Assembly: GCF_011305995.1 (NCBI RefSeq)
Contig: NZ_CP049910.1
Span: 5,594,501-5,658,500, forward strand
Source: Diaphorobacter sp. HDW4A
GTDB taxonomy: Bacteria > Pseudomonadota > Gammaproteobacteria > Burkholderiales > Burkholderiaceae_C
Reading direction: 5' to 3'
Length of the DNA stretch: 64,000 nt
Positions 27,249 through 36,000 of the stretch are shown in pieces; position 1 is the stretch's first letter; every line of letters starts with the position of its first letter. The position numbers and the translations under genes are program-made. The notes below the pieces were generated by a model. That model ran no database searches, was not told the origin of the DNA, and was given only the letters and a program-made list of their open reading frames with translations.

Positions 27249-28090
27249 GCTTTCCATCTGAGTTCAACCGTGTGACCTTTGGGCTTCCGGTGGAGACCTT
27301 TCGGGTAGATGCATACATCGCACTTGAGGAGCGTCTTCCCGTTGTCACTGAGTTCGTTTTGCGGCTTTTACGAATCTGTGGGACGGTCAACCTCACCGCG
27401 TTCAGGAACTACTTCGGCTTCACGAATAGCGAGGCATTGGCTGTCATCGATTCGTTGGTGCGACAAGGTCTGCTCGACGTCGTTGATGAAGACGTCCAAC
27501 TGAGTCGATTCGCAATCGAACGTTTTGAGGAATCGGGGGGAGACCATCCGCGGTTCAGCAAGGTTGAGCTTCGAAGCGATACGGTGACCTTTGACCTTAT
27601 TTCCTTCACACCTCTTAGGCCGCAGGCAAGCGAAGCTCAGTCGGACAACCTGCTGAAGTTAGAGGCCTCAGACGAAGCGATTGGCGAGAGTGCAGAGCGT
27701 GCCCGCATGGCTTACCGGCAACGCTTTCCTGAGGTGGCAGCGCTCCGTGGCGACCTGCGCGACCGTTCGTTCGGCGTGTACTCTGTCGAAGAAGTTGAGA
27801 GCAAGCGCCGGGCTTACATTCCGATTCCTGTCAGCTTTGCGCTCGACAGTGACGGTCAGGTTCAGAGGCAGATTGACCAGACCTTTGAGCGGGCTGCTCC
27901 GCCTGAACTGGTGCAGTTCGTGAACCAGCAAGTCACTGCAGCGATTCCAAAGACCCTCACGCTTGGGGGGGGCGACTTAGAGGAGTTCATCGATACCTTC
28001 GAACTGCCCCTGCTTCGACAGTACCTCCAGGGCAAGAAGTTTGACCTGTTTCGGTATCTCACCGTAAGCGCACGGTCATCCCACCCTTGA
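27245..28090 (+). pseudogene. Winged-helix protein, 5' part, interrupted by the IS66-mer element
   Basis: The gene starts by ATGA overlap with the kinase-helicase. True codons run to 28063 (273 aa); the last nine codons before the stop at 28090 come from the transposon end. The N-terminal region LLRICGTVNLTAFRNYFGFTNS and LAVIDSLVRQGLLDVVDED is a winged helix. The remainder continues at 31870: joining 28063 to 31870, with one copy of the 8-bp duplication removed, keeps the frame and gives 500 aa (FDLFRYLT then EVHLTRAV). Function is unknown. By position it resembles the partner subunit of MkoA-like helicases, but no phospholipase D HxK motif is visible. Confidence 0.8.
28064..28087 (+). repeat. 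Left terminal inverted repeat of the IS66-mer transposon
   Basis: It begins GTAAGCG and ends CCCACCCT; 20 of 24 bases match the complement of 31838-31861. The preceding 8 bases (28056-28063, ATCTCACC) are the left copy of the target duplication. Confidence 0.9.
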
Positions 28091-28113
28091 AGGGATTGGT
28101 CTAAGCGGCAACG

Positions 28114-28146
28114 ATGGTGTCCACCAAAGATTTAGGTGGACACCAT
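28114..28146 (+). promoter_or_regulatory. Perfect 12-bp hairpin over the tnpA start codon
   Basis: ATGGTGTCCACC (28114-28125) is exactly complementary to GGTGGACACCAT (28135-28146), with a 9-nt A/T loop. The right arm contains the A and T of the tnpA ATG (28145-28147). In mRNA the hairpin would hide the start codon, so it could limit transposase translation; as DNA it could be an operator. Confidence 0.55.
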
Positions 28147-28495
28147 GAATGAAGCCAAGAAGAAGACCCGCCGGCGGCACAGCGCCGAGCTCAAGCAGCA
28201 GATCATTGCTCAGTGCGCCGAGCCGGGTGCATCGGTGGCCAGCATTGCCTTGTCGTACGGCATCAACGCCAACGTCGTTCACAAGTGGCGCCGCGAAGCG
28301 GGTGGCGCGCTGCCTGCACTCCAGGCCCCCGCATTCGTTCCAGTGCCGCTGCCGCCAGCGGCATGTTCACCAGGGCCTGCACTTGCACCAGACATCCGCA
28401 TCGAGCTGCGCCGTGGCGCCACCACCGTCTCGGTGACCTGGCCATTGGATGCGGCCGACCAGTGCGCCGTGTGGATGCGAGAGCTGCTCAAGTGA
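28145..28495 (+). CDS. tnpA: IS66 accessory protein TnpA
   Basis: This 116-aa protein has an N-terminal helix-turn-helix of the IS66 Orf1/IS3-OrfA type (RRRHSAELKQQIIAQ and ASIALSYGINANVVHKWRRE). It then has a Pro/Ala-rich linker and the C-terminal block IRIELRRGATTVSVTWPLDAA seen in IS66 TnpA. It probably binds transposon DNA and is required with TnpB for transposition. The start codon is embedded in a hairpin. The end overlaps tnpB by 4 bp (GTGA). Confidence 0.9.
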   Translation: MNEAKKKTRRRHSAELKQQIIAQCAEPGASVASIALSYGINANVVHKWRREAGGALPALQAPAFVPVPLPPAACSPGPALAPDIRIELRRGATTVSVTWPLDAADQCAVWMRELLK

Positions 28496-28824
28496 TCCGG
28501 GTTGATGCGCTGTGGCTGGCCACTGAGCCGCTGGACATGAGATCGGGCACCGAGACGGCGCTGGCTCGCGTGGTGTCGGTCTTCGGCGCAGCGCGCCCGC
28601 ACCACGCCTACCTGTTCGCCAATCGACGCGCCAACCGCATGAAGGTGCTGGTGCACGACGGCATCGGTGTGTGGCTGGCAGCGCGTCGCCTCAACAGCGG
28701 CAAGTTCGTCTGGCCGCGTGATGCGGCAAGCACCGCCTCGCTCACCCGAGCCCAGTTCGATGCGCTGGTGCTGGGCCTGCCCTGGCAGCGCCTTGGCAAC
28801 GGTGGTGTCATCACCGTGGTCTGA
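28492..28824 (+). CDS. tnpB: IS66 accessory protein TnpB
   Basis: This 110-aa protein uses a GTG start overlapping the tnpA stop. It contains the IS66 Orf2 (PF05717) pattern: WLATEPLDMRSGTETALARV, HHAYLFANRRANRMKVLVHDG and the C-terminal FVWPRDAAST...LVLGLPWQRLG. It is a small non-catalytic subunit required for IS66 transposition. It is intact and at family-typical length. The usual order tnpA-tnpB-tnpC is kept. Confidence 0.9.
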   Translation: MIRVDALWLATEPLDMRSGTETALARVVSVFGAARPHHAYLFANRRANRMKVLVHDGIGVWLAARRLNSGKFVWPRDAASTASLTRAQFDALVLGLPWQRLGNGGVITVV

Positions 28825-28899
28825 CTCTGAAGCGCAGACCGGTGCTTGCCAATTGGGGCATGCGCCAATGGTGCGCGTGTGCCAGTGCTGGCACAGTGG

Positions 28900-30435
28900 A
28901 TGCCCATGGTGGTCGAGCCTCAATCCCTGCAGAGCCTGAGCGCAGAAGAGCTGCGTGAGCTGACCACGCGCCTCATGACGCAGCTGCGCCACCAGAGCGC
29001 GTTGCTGGACAAACTCACGCACGAGAACGCGCTCTTGAAGCGCATGAAGTTCGCAGCTCAATCCGAACGCTTCAACCCCGAACAGAAGAGCCTGCTCGAA
29101 GACGAGATCGAGGCCGACCTGGCAGCCGTGGCCACCGAGATCGATGCGCTGCAAGAAGCGCAGGCGCCCGCCAAGGTTGAAGAGAAGAAGGTTCCCAAGC
29201 GCGCGCCGCTGCCAGCCAACCTGCCGCGGCGCGAGATCCGCCACGAGCCCGACTCGACCACCTGTGCCTGCGGTTGCCAGATGAAGCGCGTGGGCGAGGA
29301 CGTGGCCGAGAAGCTGGACTATGTGCCTGGCGTCTTCAGCGTCGAGCGCCACATCCGGGGCAAGTGGGCTTGTGCGAAGTGCGAGACGCTCACCCAAGTC
29401 CCCGTCGATCCGCACATCATCGACAAGGGCATCCCCACCACCGGGCTGCTGGCGCAGGTGCTGGTGGCCAAGTACGCCGATCACCTTCCGCTGTACCGCC
29501 AGGAAGCGATCTTTGGTCGAGCTGGTCTCGCGATCCCGCGTTCCACGCTCGCTCAGTGGGTGGGCGCGTGTGGCGTGCAGTTGCAGCCACTTGTGGATGC
29601 CATGAGAAACGAGCTGCTGCAGCACCGCGTGCTGCATGCCGATGAGACGCCGGTGTCCATGCTCAAGCCGGGCAACGGAAAGACGCACCGGGCCTACCTC
29701 TGGGCCTATGCCACGGGTGCCTTCGAGAACACCAAGGTGATCGTCTACGACTTCTGCGAATCACGCTCGGGCGAACATGCCCGGCGCTTCCTGGGCGACT
29801 GGAGAGGCAGCCTCACCTGTGACGACTTCAGCGGCTACAAAGCCTTGATCGCCAGCGGCGTGACCGAGGTCGGTTGCCTGGCGCACGCGCGGCGCAAGTT
29901 CTTCGATCTGCATGCAGCTAACCAGAGCCAGATCGCCGAGTTCGCGCTGCAGCAGTTCGGTCGGGTCTACGAAATCGAGCGCGAGGTCAAGGAGCTCAGC
30001 GCCGATCAGCGCCGGGCCATCCGGCAACAACAAACGAAGCCGCTGCTCGATGCCTTGCACCAGTGGATGCTGCTGCAACGCCAGAAGGTGCCCGAAGGTT
30101 CAGCGAGCGCCAAGGCGCTGGACTACAGCCTGCGGCGCTGGGTGGCGTTGACCCGGTTCGTCGACGATGGGCAACTGCCTTTGGACAACAACTGGATCGA
30201 GAACCAGATCCGGCCCATTGCCATTGGTCGCAACAACTGGCTCTTCGCTGGCAGCCTGCGCGCGGGCCAACGCGCCGCCGCCGTCATGAGCTTGATCCAG
30301 TCAGCGCGCATGAACGGGCATGACCCCTACGCCTACCTGCGCGATGTGATGGCACGTCTGCCCATGCAGCGCGCCAGCCGCATCCATGATCTTTTGCCAC
30401 ATCGCTGGCAGTCCACCACTGCTTCAAATCTGTAG
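28900..30435 (+). CDS. tnpC: IS66 transposase TnpC
   Basis: This 511-aa protein starts at ATG 28900; an in-frame TTG at 28846 would add 18 residues. It has an N-terminal coiled coil with TnpC leader ([23 protein letters not shown]), a zinc-finger-like [23 protein letters not shown] with WACAKCETL, then the DDE core: [25 protein letters not shown] and [22 protein letters not shown] (Asp-Asp-Glu). It is full length with no stop or frameshift, so the element may be active. Its 3' end overlaps the 3' end of convergent merR by 12 bp. Confidence 0.95.
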   Translation: MPMVVEPQSLQSLSAEELRELTTRLMTQLRHQSALLDKLTHENALLKRMKFAAQSERFNPEQKSLLEDEIEADLAAVATEIDALQEAQAPAKVEEKKVPKRAPLPANLPRREIRHEPDSTTCACGCQMKRVGEDVAEKLDYVPGVFSVERHIRGKWACAKCETLTQVPVDPHIIDKGIPTTGLLAQVLVAKYADHLPLYRQEAIFGRAGLAIPRSTLAQWVGACGVQLQPLVDAMRNELLQHRVLHADETPVSMLKPGNGKTHRAYLWAYATGAFENTKVIVYDFCESRSGEHARRFLGDWRGSLTCDDFSGYKALIASGVTEVGCLAHARRKFFDLHAANQSQIAEFALQQFGRVYEIEREVKELSADQRRAIRQQQTKPLLDALHQWMLLQRQKVPEGSASAKALDYSLRRWVALTRFVDDGQLPLDNNWIENQIRPIAIGRNNWLFAGSLRAGQRAAAVMSLIQSARMNGHDPYAYLRDVMARLPMQRASRIHDLLPHRWQSTTASNL

Positions 30436-30861
30436 CGGAGGCGACTGCCTCTCCATTGCCGCAATCAGCGGGCAACGGACTTTGCCTCTCCCAGAACTGC
30501 AGAGATCGATCAGTTCAGAGAGTACGGCTTCCATTCGGTGCAGGTCTGCAAGCTTGAGTTGAACTTCGGCGAGCTTGGACTCTGCGTGTGTACGGGCTTG
30601 AGCGCAGCTCGCACCATCGTCGAGTTGCAGCAACTGCGCGGTCTCATCCAGGCTGAACCCCAGCCGCTTCGCAGTCTTGATGAAATGCAATCGCGATAGG
30701 TCATTCTGGTCATATCGCCGAATGCTGCCCTGGGGCCGTTCTGGCTCGGGCATCAGCTCCTTGCGTTGGTAGAACCGTATGGTCTCTACATTGACACCGG
30801 CCGCCTTGGCCAGATCACCAATGGTCAAGCCGGGGTGGGCATGCGGAAGAGGAAGGCTCAT
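30424..30861 (-). CDS. merR: Mercury-responsive regulator MerR
   Basis: This 145-aa protein has a winged helix-turn-helix [23 protein letters not shown] at the N-terminus, a dimer helix and the three Hg(II)-binding cysteines: one in DDGASCAQA, two in [16 protein letters not shown]. It represses merT in the absence of mercury and activates it by underwinding the 19-bp spacer when mercury binds. The C-terminus ends in an unusual ERQSPPLQI tail, where its 3' end runs into the end of tnpC. It is divergent from merT. Confidence 0.93.
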   Translation of the reverse strand: MSLPLPHAHPGLTIGDLAKAAGVNVETIRFYQRKELMPEPERPQGSIRRYDQNDLSRLHFIKTAKRLGFSLDETAQLLQLDDGASCAQARTHAESKLAEVQLKLADLHRMEAVLSELIDLCSSGRGKVRCPLIAAMERQSPPLQI

Positions 30862-30866
30862 GGTGC

Positions 30867-30897
30867 TTGACTCCGTACCAATGTACGGGACTAAGCT
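30867..30897 (+). promoter_or_regulatory. mer operator-promoter
   Basis: It has -35 TTGACT (30867-30872), a 19-bp spacer and -10 TAAGCT (30892-30897). The spacer carries the MerR dyad CCGTAC-N4-GTACGG (30873-30878 and 30883-30888). This closely matches Tn501/Tn21-type mer promoters. The merT ATG lies only 6 bp after the -10, so the expected transcript start falls at or next to the start codon. Confidence 0.88.
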
Positions 30898-30903
30898 TAA
30901 GCC

Positions 30904-31278
30904 ATGTCAACAAAATCTACAGACATTTCTGCCCGTGCCACTGGCGGTGGAAAGGCCTTGATCGCGGGTGGCCTGTCCGCGCTCCTTGCGTCCGCCTGCT
31001 GCCTTGGCCCTCTGGTGCTGATCATGCTGGGCATCTCTGGAGCATGGATCAGCACGTTGACGCTGCTGGAGCCGTACCAACCACTGTTCATTGGTGCAGC
31101 CACTATCGCCTTGATCTTTGCGGCGCGCCGGATATGGCGCCCGGTTGTGGCCTGTGAAGCGGGACAGGTATGTCAGCGGCCGATGGTCAGCCTCTCCTAC
31201 AAGGTGCTGTTTGCCCTGGTGACCCTGTTGCTGGTGGCCGCGCTGGTGTTCCCCCTGTTCGCCCACTGGTTCTACTGA
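30904..31278 (+). CDS. merT: Mercuric transport protein MerT
   Basis: This 124-aa inner-membrane protein has three predicted transmembrane segments (about 17-38, 47-67 and 93-116). The Hg-binding pair in the first helix is SACCLGPLV, and the second pair is [12 protein letters not shown] in the cytoplasmic loop. It takes Hg(II) from MerP across the inner membrane. The N-terminus is about 5-8 residues longer than in Tn501 MerT. No Shine-Dalgarno is visible, in line with a leaderless transcript from the mer promoter. No merA follows, so Hg uptake is not obviously paired with reduction here. Confidence 0.93.
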   Translation: MSTKSTDISARATGGGKALIAGGLSALLASACCLGPLVLIMLGISGAWISTLTLLEPYQPLFIGAATIALIFAARRIWRPVVACEAGQVCQRPMVSLSYKVLFALVTLLLVAALVFPLFAHWFY

Positions 31279-31292
31279 TGAAAGGCTCCGAC

Positions 31293-31577
31293 ATGAAGCG
31301 GTTGATCATGACCACTGCAGCACTCTTGCTGCTGACGCCCGGCTGGGCTGCCCAACAAAGCGTCACTCTGTCGGTGCCCGGCATGAGTTGTGCCACTTGC
31401 CCCATCACGGTGAAGAAGGCACTGACCCAGATCGACGGAGTCATTGGCGTCAAATCCAACCTGGCCAAACGAGAGACCACGGTGGTCTTTGATGACACCA
31501 AGGTCAAGGTGGACGTGCTGACCAAGGCCACCACGGAAGCTGGATTCCCGTCATCTGTTGCCCCGGCAAAGCCGTAA
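31293..31577 (+). CDS. merP: Periplasmic mercury-binding protein MerP
   Basis: This 94-aa protein starts at 31293 (AAAGG seven bases upstream); the in-frame ATG at 31278 has no ribosome site. It has a signal peptide RLIMTTAALLLLTPGWA cleaved near AA-QQS, then an HMA domain with the GMSCATC mercury-binding loop and TEAGFPSSV end. It scavenges Hg(II) in the periplasm and delivers it to MerT. Its stop overlaps the next start (TAATG). Confidence 0.93.
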   Translation: MKRLIMTTAALLLLTPGWAAQQSVTLSVPGMSCATCPITVKKALTQIDGVIGVKSNLAKRETTVVFDDTKVKVDVLTKATTEAGFPSSVAPAKP

Positions 31578-31801
31578 TGGATTTGATCTTGGACTCTGTT
31601 CTGACGTGCCCTGAGTGTGGGCATGCCAAGAACGAAACAATGCCGACGGACGCGTGCCAATGGTTCTACGAGTGCGAAAGTTGCCACACGGTCTTGCGCC
31701 CAAAACCGGGCCATTGTTGTGTGTTCTGCTCGTTCGGTTCGGTGCCGTGCCCTCCAATCCAGGCCGGTGGCGACGAAGCTTGCTGCGGCTCCAAAACGTA
31801 G
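31577..31801 (+). CDS. GDCCVxC-type small cysteine-rich protein of mer operons
   Basis: This 74-aa protein starts in a TAATG overlap with merP. It has CPECGH near the N-terminus, CESC in the middle and GHCCVFCSFGSVPCPPIQ near the end, matching the GDCCVxC family that accompanies merT/merP in many proteobacteria (Asp replaced by His here). Four or more Cys pairs suggest soft-metal binding; no transmembrane segment is seen. Its exact role is not known. It is the last passenger gene before the transposon's right repeat. Confidence 0.8.
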   Translation: MDLILDSVLTCPECGHAKNETMPTDACQWFYECESCHTVLRPKPGHCCVFCSFGSVPCPPIQAGGDEACCGSKT

Positions 31802-31837
31802 GGGTCACTCCACCTCTGCGACTTCCAGCGGTAGATC

Positions 31838-31861
31838 AGGGTGGGGTGCCCGGACGCTTAC
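31838..31861 (-). repeat. Right terminal inverted repeat of the IS66-mer transposon
   Basis: Read outward-in on the minus strand it begins GTAAGCG and ends CCCACCCT. The adjacent 31862-31869 is the second copy of the ATCTCACC duplication. The 36 bp between the GDCCVxC stop and this repeat hold nothing recognisable. Confidence 0.9.
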
Positions 31862-31869
31862 ATCTCACC

Positions 31870-32553
31870 GAAGTCCACCTTACGAGAGCCGTGCGCTACC
31901 CCGTCGGCGTTGAAGCAATTTTCGGCAATCTATACCTTGCAGAGAACCTTGAACGAATCGTGTCCCGAATTAAGGACCGGCGTCAGGGCAGCCGCCGGCA
32001 CGGACCTTTGCTCACATCACTCGTTTGGTTGACTCCCGATGACGTGCTTTGGGGTCGAGGCGACGCTTTCGCACGGACTGTGGCGGAGCTTGGGTCTCAC
32101 CTTCGCGGGGGGAAGAGCTCTGACAATCTCCACTTGCTCGCCTACGCCGAGCCAGGTCAGGAGCAGGCCGTACTGAGTCGCTTTAGGGTCCAGGGGCTGA
32201 CTGAACTCCATTTCTCGCGACCATTGCCACCAGACGGCATGCTGATGGGAGGGCGGCTGGAACTCATGCTTTATCCGACAGGCTTTATGGCGGCAGTCAT
32301 CCACTTGCCCAGTCCGGGTAACCCGGGGCTATGGATGCCTATCGGCATTTTCTCTGCAATGCCGAAGCACTTGGACCTTGCACAGAAGCTATTACGAAAG
32401 GCGATGGGTGGCCGACGATACGGGCGCAAAGCGAGGTTTTCGCAAAAGGATACAGGGGTGTCTCCGACGACCTTCGAAGACGCACTCCCATTCATAAACT
32501 ATTGCGGCTTGGCTGACGGCACGCATTTCGACCAAGAGTCGGAGGATTGCTGA
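31870..32553 (+). pseudogene. Winged-helix protein, 3' part, separated by the IS66-mer element
   Basis: This is the continuation of the gene starting at 27245: 227 codons in the frame restored by removing 28064-31869. It begins EVHLTRAVRYPVGVEAIFGN and ends HFDQESEDC. It contains LVWLTPDDVLWGRGDAFART and LHLLAYAEPGQEQAVLSRF, which look like an alpha/beta core, and LMLYPTGFMAAVIHLP, but no catalytic motif can be named. As it stands this half has no start codon or ribosome site of its own and is probably silent unless read from an internal start. Confidence 0.8.
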
Positions 32554-32591
32554 GCTTGCTCCCATCGCATTTTGCAAGTGCACCGCAGCCG

Positions 32592-32732
32592 ATGAGCAGC
32601 CACTACTTCGACCCGGACTGGTCCGCTAAGGTCACCGTTCCCGTCAAACGCGCGAGTGAGCTTTGGGAGTTTTTCTATGGTGGAGATTTTGCTGCTCGGG
32701 GCACGCCCTTGGCCTGTCTCGAAGCGAGGTAA
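32592..32732 (+). CDS. Small uncharacterised protein (46 aa)
   Basis: It begins MSSHYFDPDWSAKVTV and ends PLACLEAR. A GGAGG at 32541-32545 could instead serve a TTG start at 32556, which would make it 58 aa. It sits between the winged-helix gene (38 bp upstream) and the Ham1-like gene (3 bp downstream), so coding is supported mainly by position and by its Trp/Tyr/Phe-rich, non-random composition. No family is recognised. Confidence 0.4.
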   Translation: MSSHYFDPDWSAKVTVPVKRASELWEFFYGGDFAARGTPLACLEAR

Positions 32733-32735
32733 GTG

Positions 32736-33059
32736 ATGAACATCTTTTTCATGTCGAGAAACAGGTTTAAGCACGAAGAGGCGCGCCAAATTTTGGCGCC
32801 ACTAGGCATCAATGTAGAGGCAGACCATACCGAAATCCACGAGTTGCAGAAGGTGCCAAATTCCGCATTGTGGCCCAAGTCATACGTGTTTATGGGCCGA
32901 CCCAATGCCGTCCAACCAAGTGTTCTGAGGTCAAGAGGCGTAGAGCCAATCGTAGTGGCAACACTAAATCAGTCCGAATCGCTGTCGATGTTCCTCGAGG
33001 ATTTGCGACTACGTGCCAACGAGTACACGGCTTTGCATGCCAGTCTTCTCACTGACTAA
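32736..33059 (+). CDS. Short Ham1/ITPase-like protein
   Basis: This 107-aa protein starts at 32736 with GAGG about 7 bases upstream. The start MNIFFMSRNRFKHEEARQIL, then GINVEADHTEIHELQ, follows the Ham1/RdgB pattern (strand, T/S-x-N-xxK-xxE, helix, D..EIxE-Q). Full Ham1 proteins are about 190-200 aa and hydrolyse dITP/XTP. This one is about half that, and its second half (YVFMGRPNAVQP...LSMFLEDLRLRAN) does not clearly match the rest of the fold. It may be a minimal or degenerate NTP sensor within the helicase operon. Confidence 0.5.
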   Translation: MNIFFMSRNRFKHEEARQILAPLGINVEADHTEIHELQKVPNSALWPKSYVFMGRPNAVQPSVLRSRGVEPIVVATLNQSESLSMFLEDLRLRANEYTALHASLLTD

Positions 33060-33073
33060 AAGTCGAAAAAATA

Positions 33074-36000
33074 ATGCTACCTTCGCTGCTTGCCAATGAC
33101 ATCCAGACGGCCCTGAAACAGTTCCTGGTTTCAGCCTTCGAGCCCGCTGACGCTTTCAACCACGGTTTGATGAGCCGCTTTGTCAATGACGAGGAGGCAT
33201 GGCTCAAAGGCCCATATGTGCAGGTAGGCCTGCCCTTTGAGGCGGGTAAAAGCGGCAACGCGTTTTTTGACACCTTCGAGACCACGTACCCCGGTTTCAG
33301 CCACCAAGAACACGCATGGGAGCGGCTGTCCAGCCACCGTCAAAGCTTGAGCACGCTGGTGGCCACCGGCACGGGTAGCGGCAAGACGGAGTGCTTTCTG
33401 TACCCGGTGCTGGACCACTGCGCCCGTGCCCGAGCGGCGGGCGAATCGGGTGTGAAGGCGCTGGTGATTTACCCCATGAACGCACTGGCCACAGACCAAG
33501 CGCGTCGTATTGCCGAGCTGGTGGCCAGCACGCCTCAGTTTGCCGGGCTGCGTGTGGGGCTGTATGTGGGCGGCAATGCCGGCGCACCTGGCGAGGGCAT
33601 GGTGATGACCCAGGGTGCGGTCATCACCGACCGCGACACCCTGCGCAAGCACCCACCCGACATCTTGCTGACCAACTACAAGATGCTGGACTACCTGATG
33701 CTGCGGCCCAAAGACCGCCAGCTATGGGCGGCCAACCAGCCCACCACACTGCGCTATGTGGTGGTGGACGAGTTGCACACCTTTGATGGGGCGCAAGGCA
33801 CTGACCTGGCACTGTTGCTGCGACGCTTACGTGCAAGGCTGAAGACGCCGCAGGGCCACCTTATCTGCGCGGGAACGTCGGCCACGTTGGGCAATGCGGC
33901 GGACACAGCGCCGCTGCGTGAATACGCTCGGCAGATTTTTGGTGTGCCGTTCGGCGAAGAGGCTGTGGTGACCGAGAGCCGCCAGTCGGTGGGGAGGTTC
34001 CTGGAAGACGCCACCGTGGATTACATGTTCTTGTTCCGGGTTGAACATGCACCGTTGTTAGGGCCGGCGCAGTACTCTACTCCGCAAGCTGCGGTGCAAG
34101 CGTGGTTTTCATTGTTCTTCCCTGACGAGCCTGCGCCGGAAGATGTATCGAAGCCGGAGTGGCGCCGTGGTCTGGGTCAGCTGCTCAAACGCCACCAGCT
34201 TTTTGTGAACCTGCTCAAGCTGGCCAAGGGCGGTGTGGTGAGTTACCCAGAGCTCACAGAAGCCTTTGCACGCAACATGCCCGCTGCTAGCTCGGCGCAG
34301 GTCACCCAGGTGCTGGATGCCTTGCTGGTGTTGGTTGCGTGGGCGCTTCGCGATGGCACCCTACCGCTGGTAACGCTGCGTTTGCAGCTGTGGGTGCGTG
34401 AGTTGCGTCGCATGGTCGGCAAGCTCAGTGTGAATCCCCAGGATGTGAAGTTGCGCAGCGAGCGCGACCTGCCGATGGCGCGTGATGGTGTTTATCTGCC
34501 CATGGTTCAGTGCCGCCAGTGCCGCACCACGGGTTGGCTATCAAGGTTGGTTCAGGGCACCAGCAAACTCTCGACGCAGCTCGATGAGGTTTACAACACC
34601 TGGTTCTCGCGGCGGCCTGAGGCGGCGCGGTTGTATGCGTCAGAGAGCATGTCGCGCTCGCATGTCGATGGCGTTACCGAACGCGTGTGCGTTGCCTGCG
34701 GAACCGTGCAGCAAAGTAATGAGGAATGCTTAGCCTGTGGTCATCACGAATTGCTGTCTGTTTTCCGTATCACCGCACAGAGAACGCAGGTGGTCGGCAC
34801 AGCGCAATACACGCGGCACGACACCACCTGCCCAGCCTGTGGCGAGCGGGACGAGCTGCTCCTGCTGGGCGCACGTAGCGCCACATTGGGCTCACAGGTG
34901 GTTGAGAGCAGTTGGGCCAGTGTGTTTAACGACGACAAGAAGCTGATTGCGTTTTCAGACTCTGTGCAGGATGCCGCTCACCGCGCAGGTTTTTTCGGGG
35001 CACGCACTTACTTGAACAATGTGCGTACGGCGTTGGCCCATGTGATGGATGAGGTGTCGCCCACGCGCTTGAACTGGGCCACCTTCCTGGAGAAGATGGA
35101 GCAGCAGTTCGACCAACCCGGCTCGGTGTTGCACATGTCGCGCGAATCGCTGGTGTCGGAGTTTGTGGCGCCGAACATGATGTGGCATCGCGATTGGTCG
35201 GTGGAGCTTCAGGAAAAGCAGCACCTGCCATCTGAGAGTCGCATGCCGCTGAAGGTAAAAAAGCGATTGCTCTGGCAGGCCTACAGTGAAATGACTTACC
35301 TGAGCCACCGGGGGAGGACCCTGGAGCGCACGGGAAAAGCCACGCTTTCAGTGCCGTGGGAAGTGGTTGAAGCGGTGGCTGCTGATTTGCTGCCGCGCTA
35401 CCGCGAACAGTTTGGCACCCATGGGCTTGAATTGAGCACCGTGACCCAATGGCTGTGGGGCACCCTGGCGCACATGCGTCGGCGTGGTGGGGTGATGCAC
35501 CCCGAATTGGGCGCATACGCGGGGGATGGCAGGGTCTACGCCCTGGTCAAAATCGGTAGCAGCGCGGAATGGATGCCCAAGATGGGGGAACACACCCCGC
35601 GCCCGGTTTTGCTGACCACAGGTATCCAGCCCGGTTTTGACAAGCTGACCGGGAGCAAGCGCGCCACTTGGTATGACCGCTGGGCTGCAGCCGTGCTGGG
35701 CGACCAGACCATGCTGGCTAAAGGTCTGGCCGCCGACATGTATCGCGAGGCTCTGCAGGCATTCAAGGAGGCAGGCATTGTGGAACTGACAGTCCACCAC
35801 CAAGGCGACACCTGGGCCATCAAACCCGAAGCGCTAGAGCTCGATACAGAGGTGGCTTTTGTCGCCACGGCAGGCAGCAAGCGTCGGTTGGCCGTTCCCC
35901 GAAAAGATGCAGAGCATCTGCTAGGAATGGCCTGTATCGATGCGCCGGAATCTCGGTACGAAGCCCTCGTCATGCAGTCGGACGATTGGTGGGCCCGACG

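Larger units (their letters stand above)
28064..31861 (+). mobile_element. IS66-family transposon carrying mercury-resistance passenger genes (3798 bp)
   Basis: Both ends begin GTAAGCG, the IS66-type terminus. The terminal inverted repeats (28064-28087 and 31838-31861) match at 20 of 24 positions. Identical 8-bp target duplications ATCTCACC flank it (28056-28063 and 31862-31869). Inside are tnpA, tnpB and tnpC in the usual IS66 order, followed by merR (reversed), merT, merP and a GDCCVxC gene, all between tnpC and the right repeat. An ordinary IS66 is about 2.5-2.7 kb, so the extra kilobase is passenger DNA. Exact duplications mean the insertion is recent or well preserved. Confidence 0.93.

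Noticed and set aside
28279..29688. A 469-codon open frame antisense to IS66 tnpA-tnpC
   Set aside because: It covers three well-recognised IS66 genes on the other strand and shows no domain.
31615..31869. An extended start that would fuse the 3' half of the winged-helix gene to the mer region
   Set aside because: The frame upstream of 31870 belongs to transposon DNA and overlaps the GDCCVxC gene; the target duplication and restored reading frame show the true continuation is from 28063.
27245..32553. Calling the 500-aa protein MkoB (phospholipase D)
   Set aside because: No HxKxxxxD motif is present in either half, so Mokosh type I is only suggested by the adjacent kinase-helicase.
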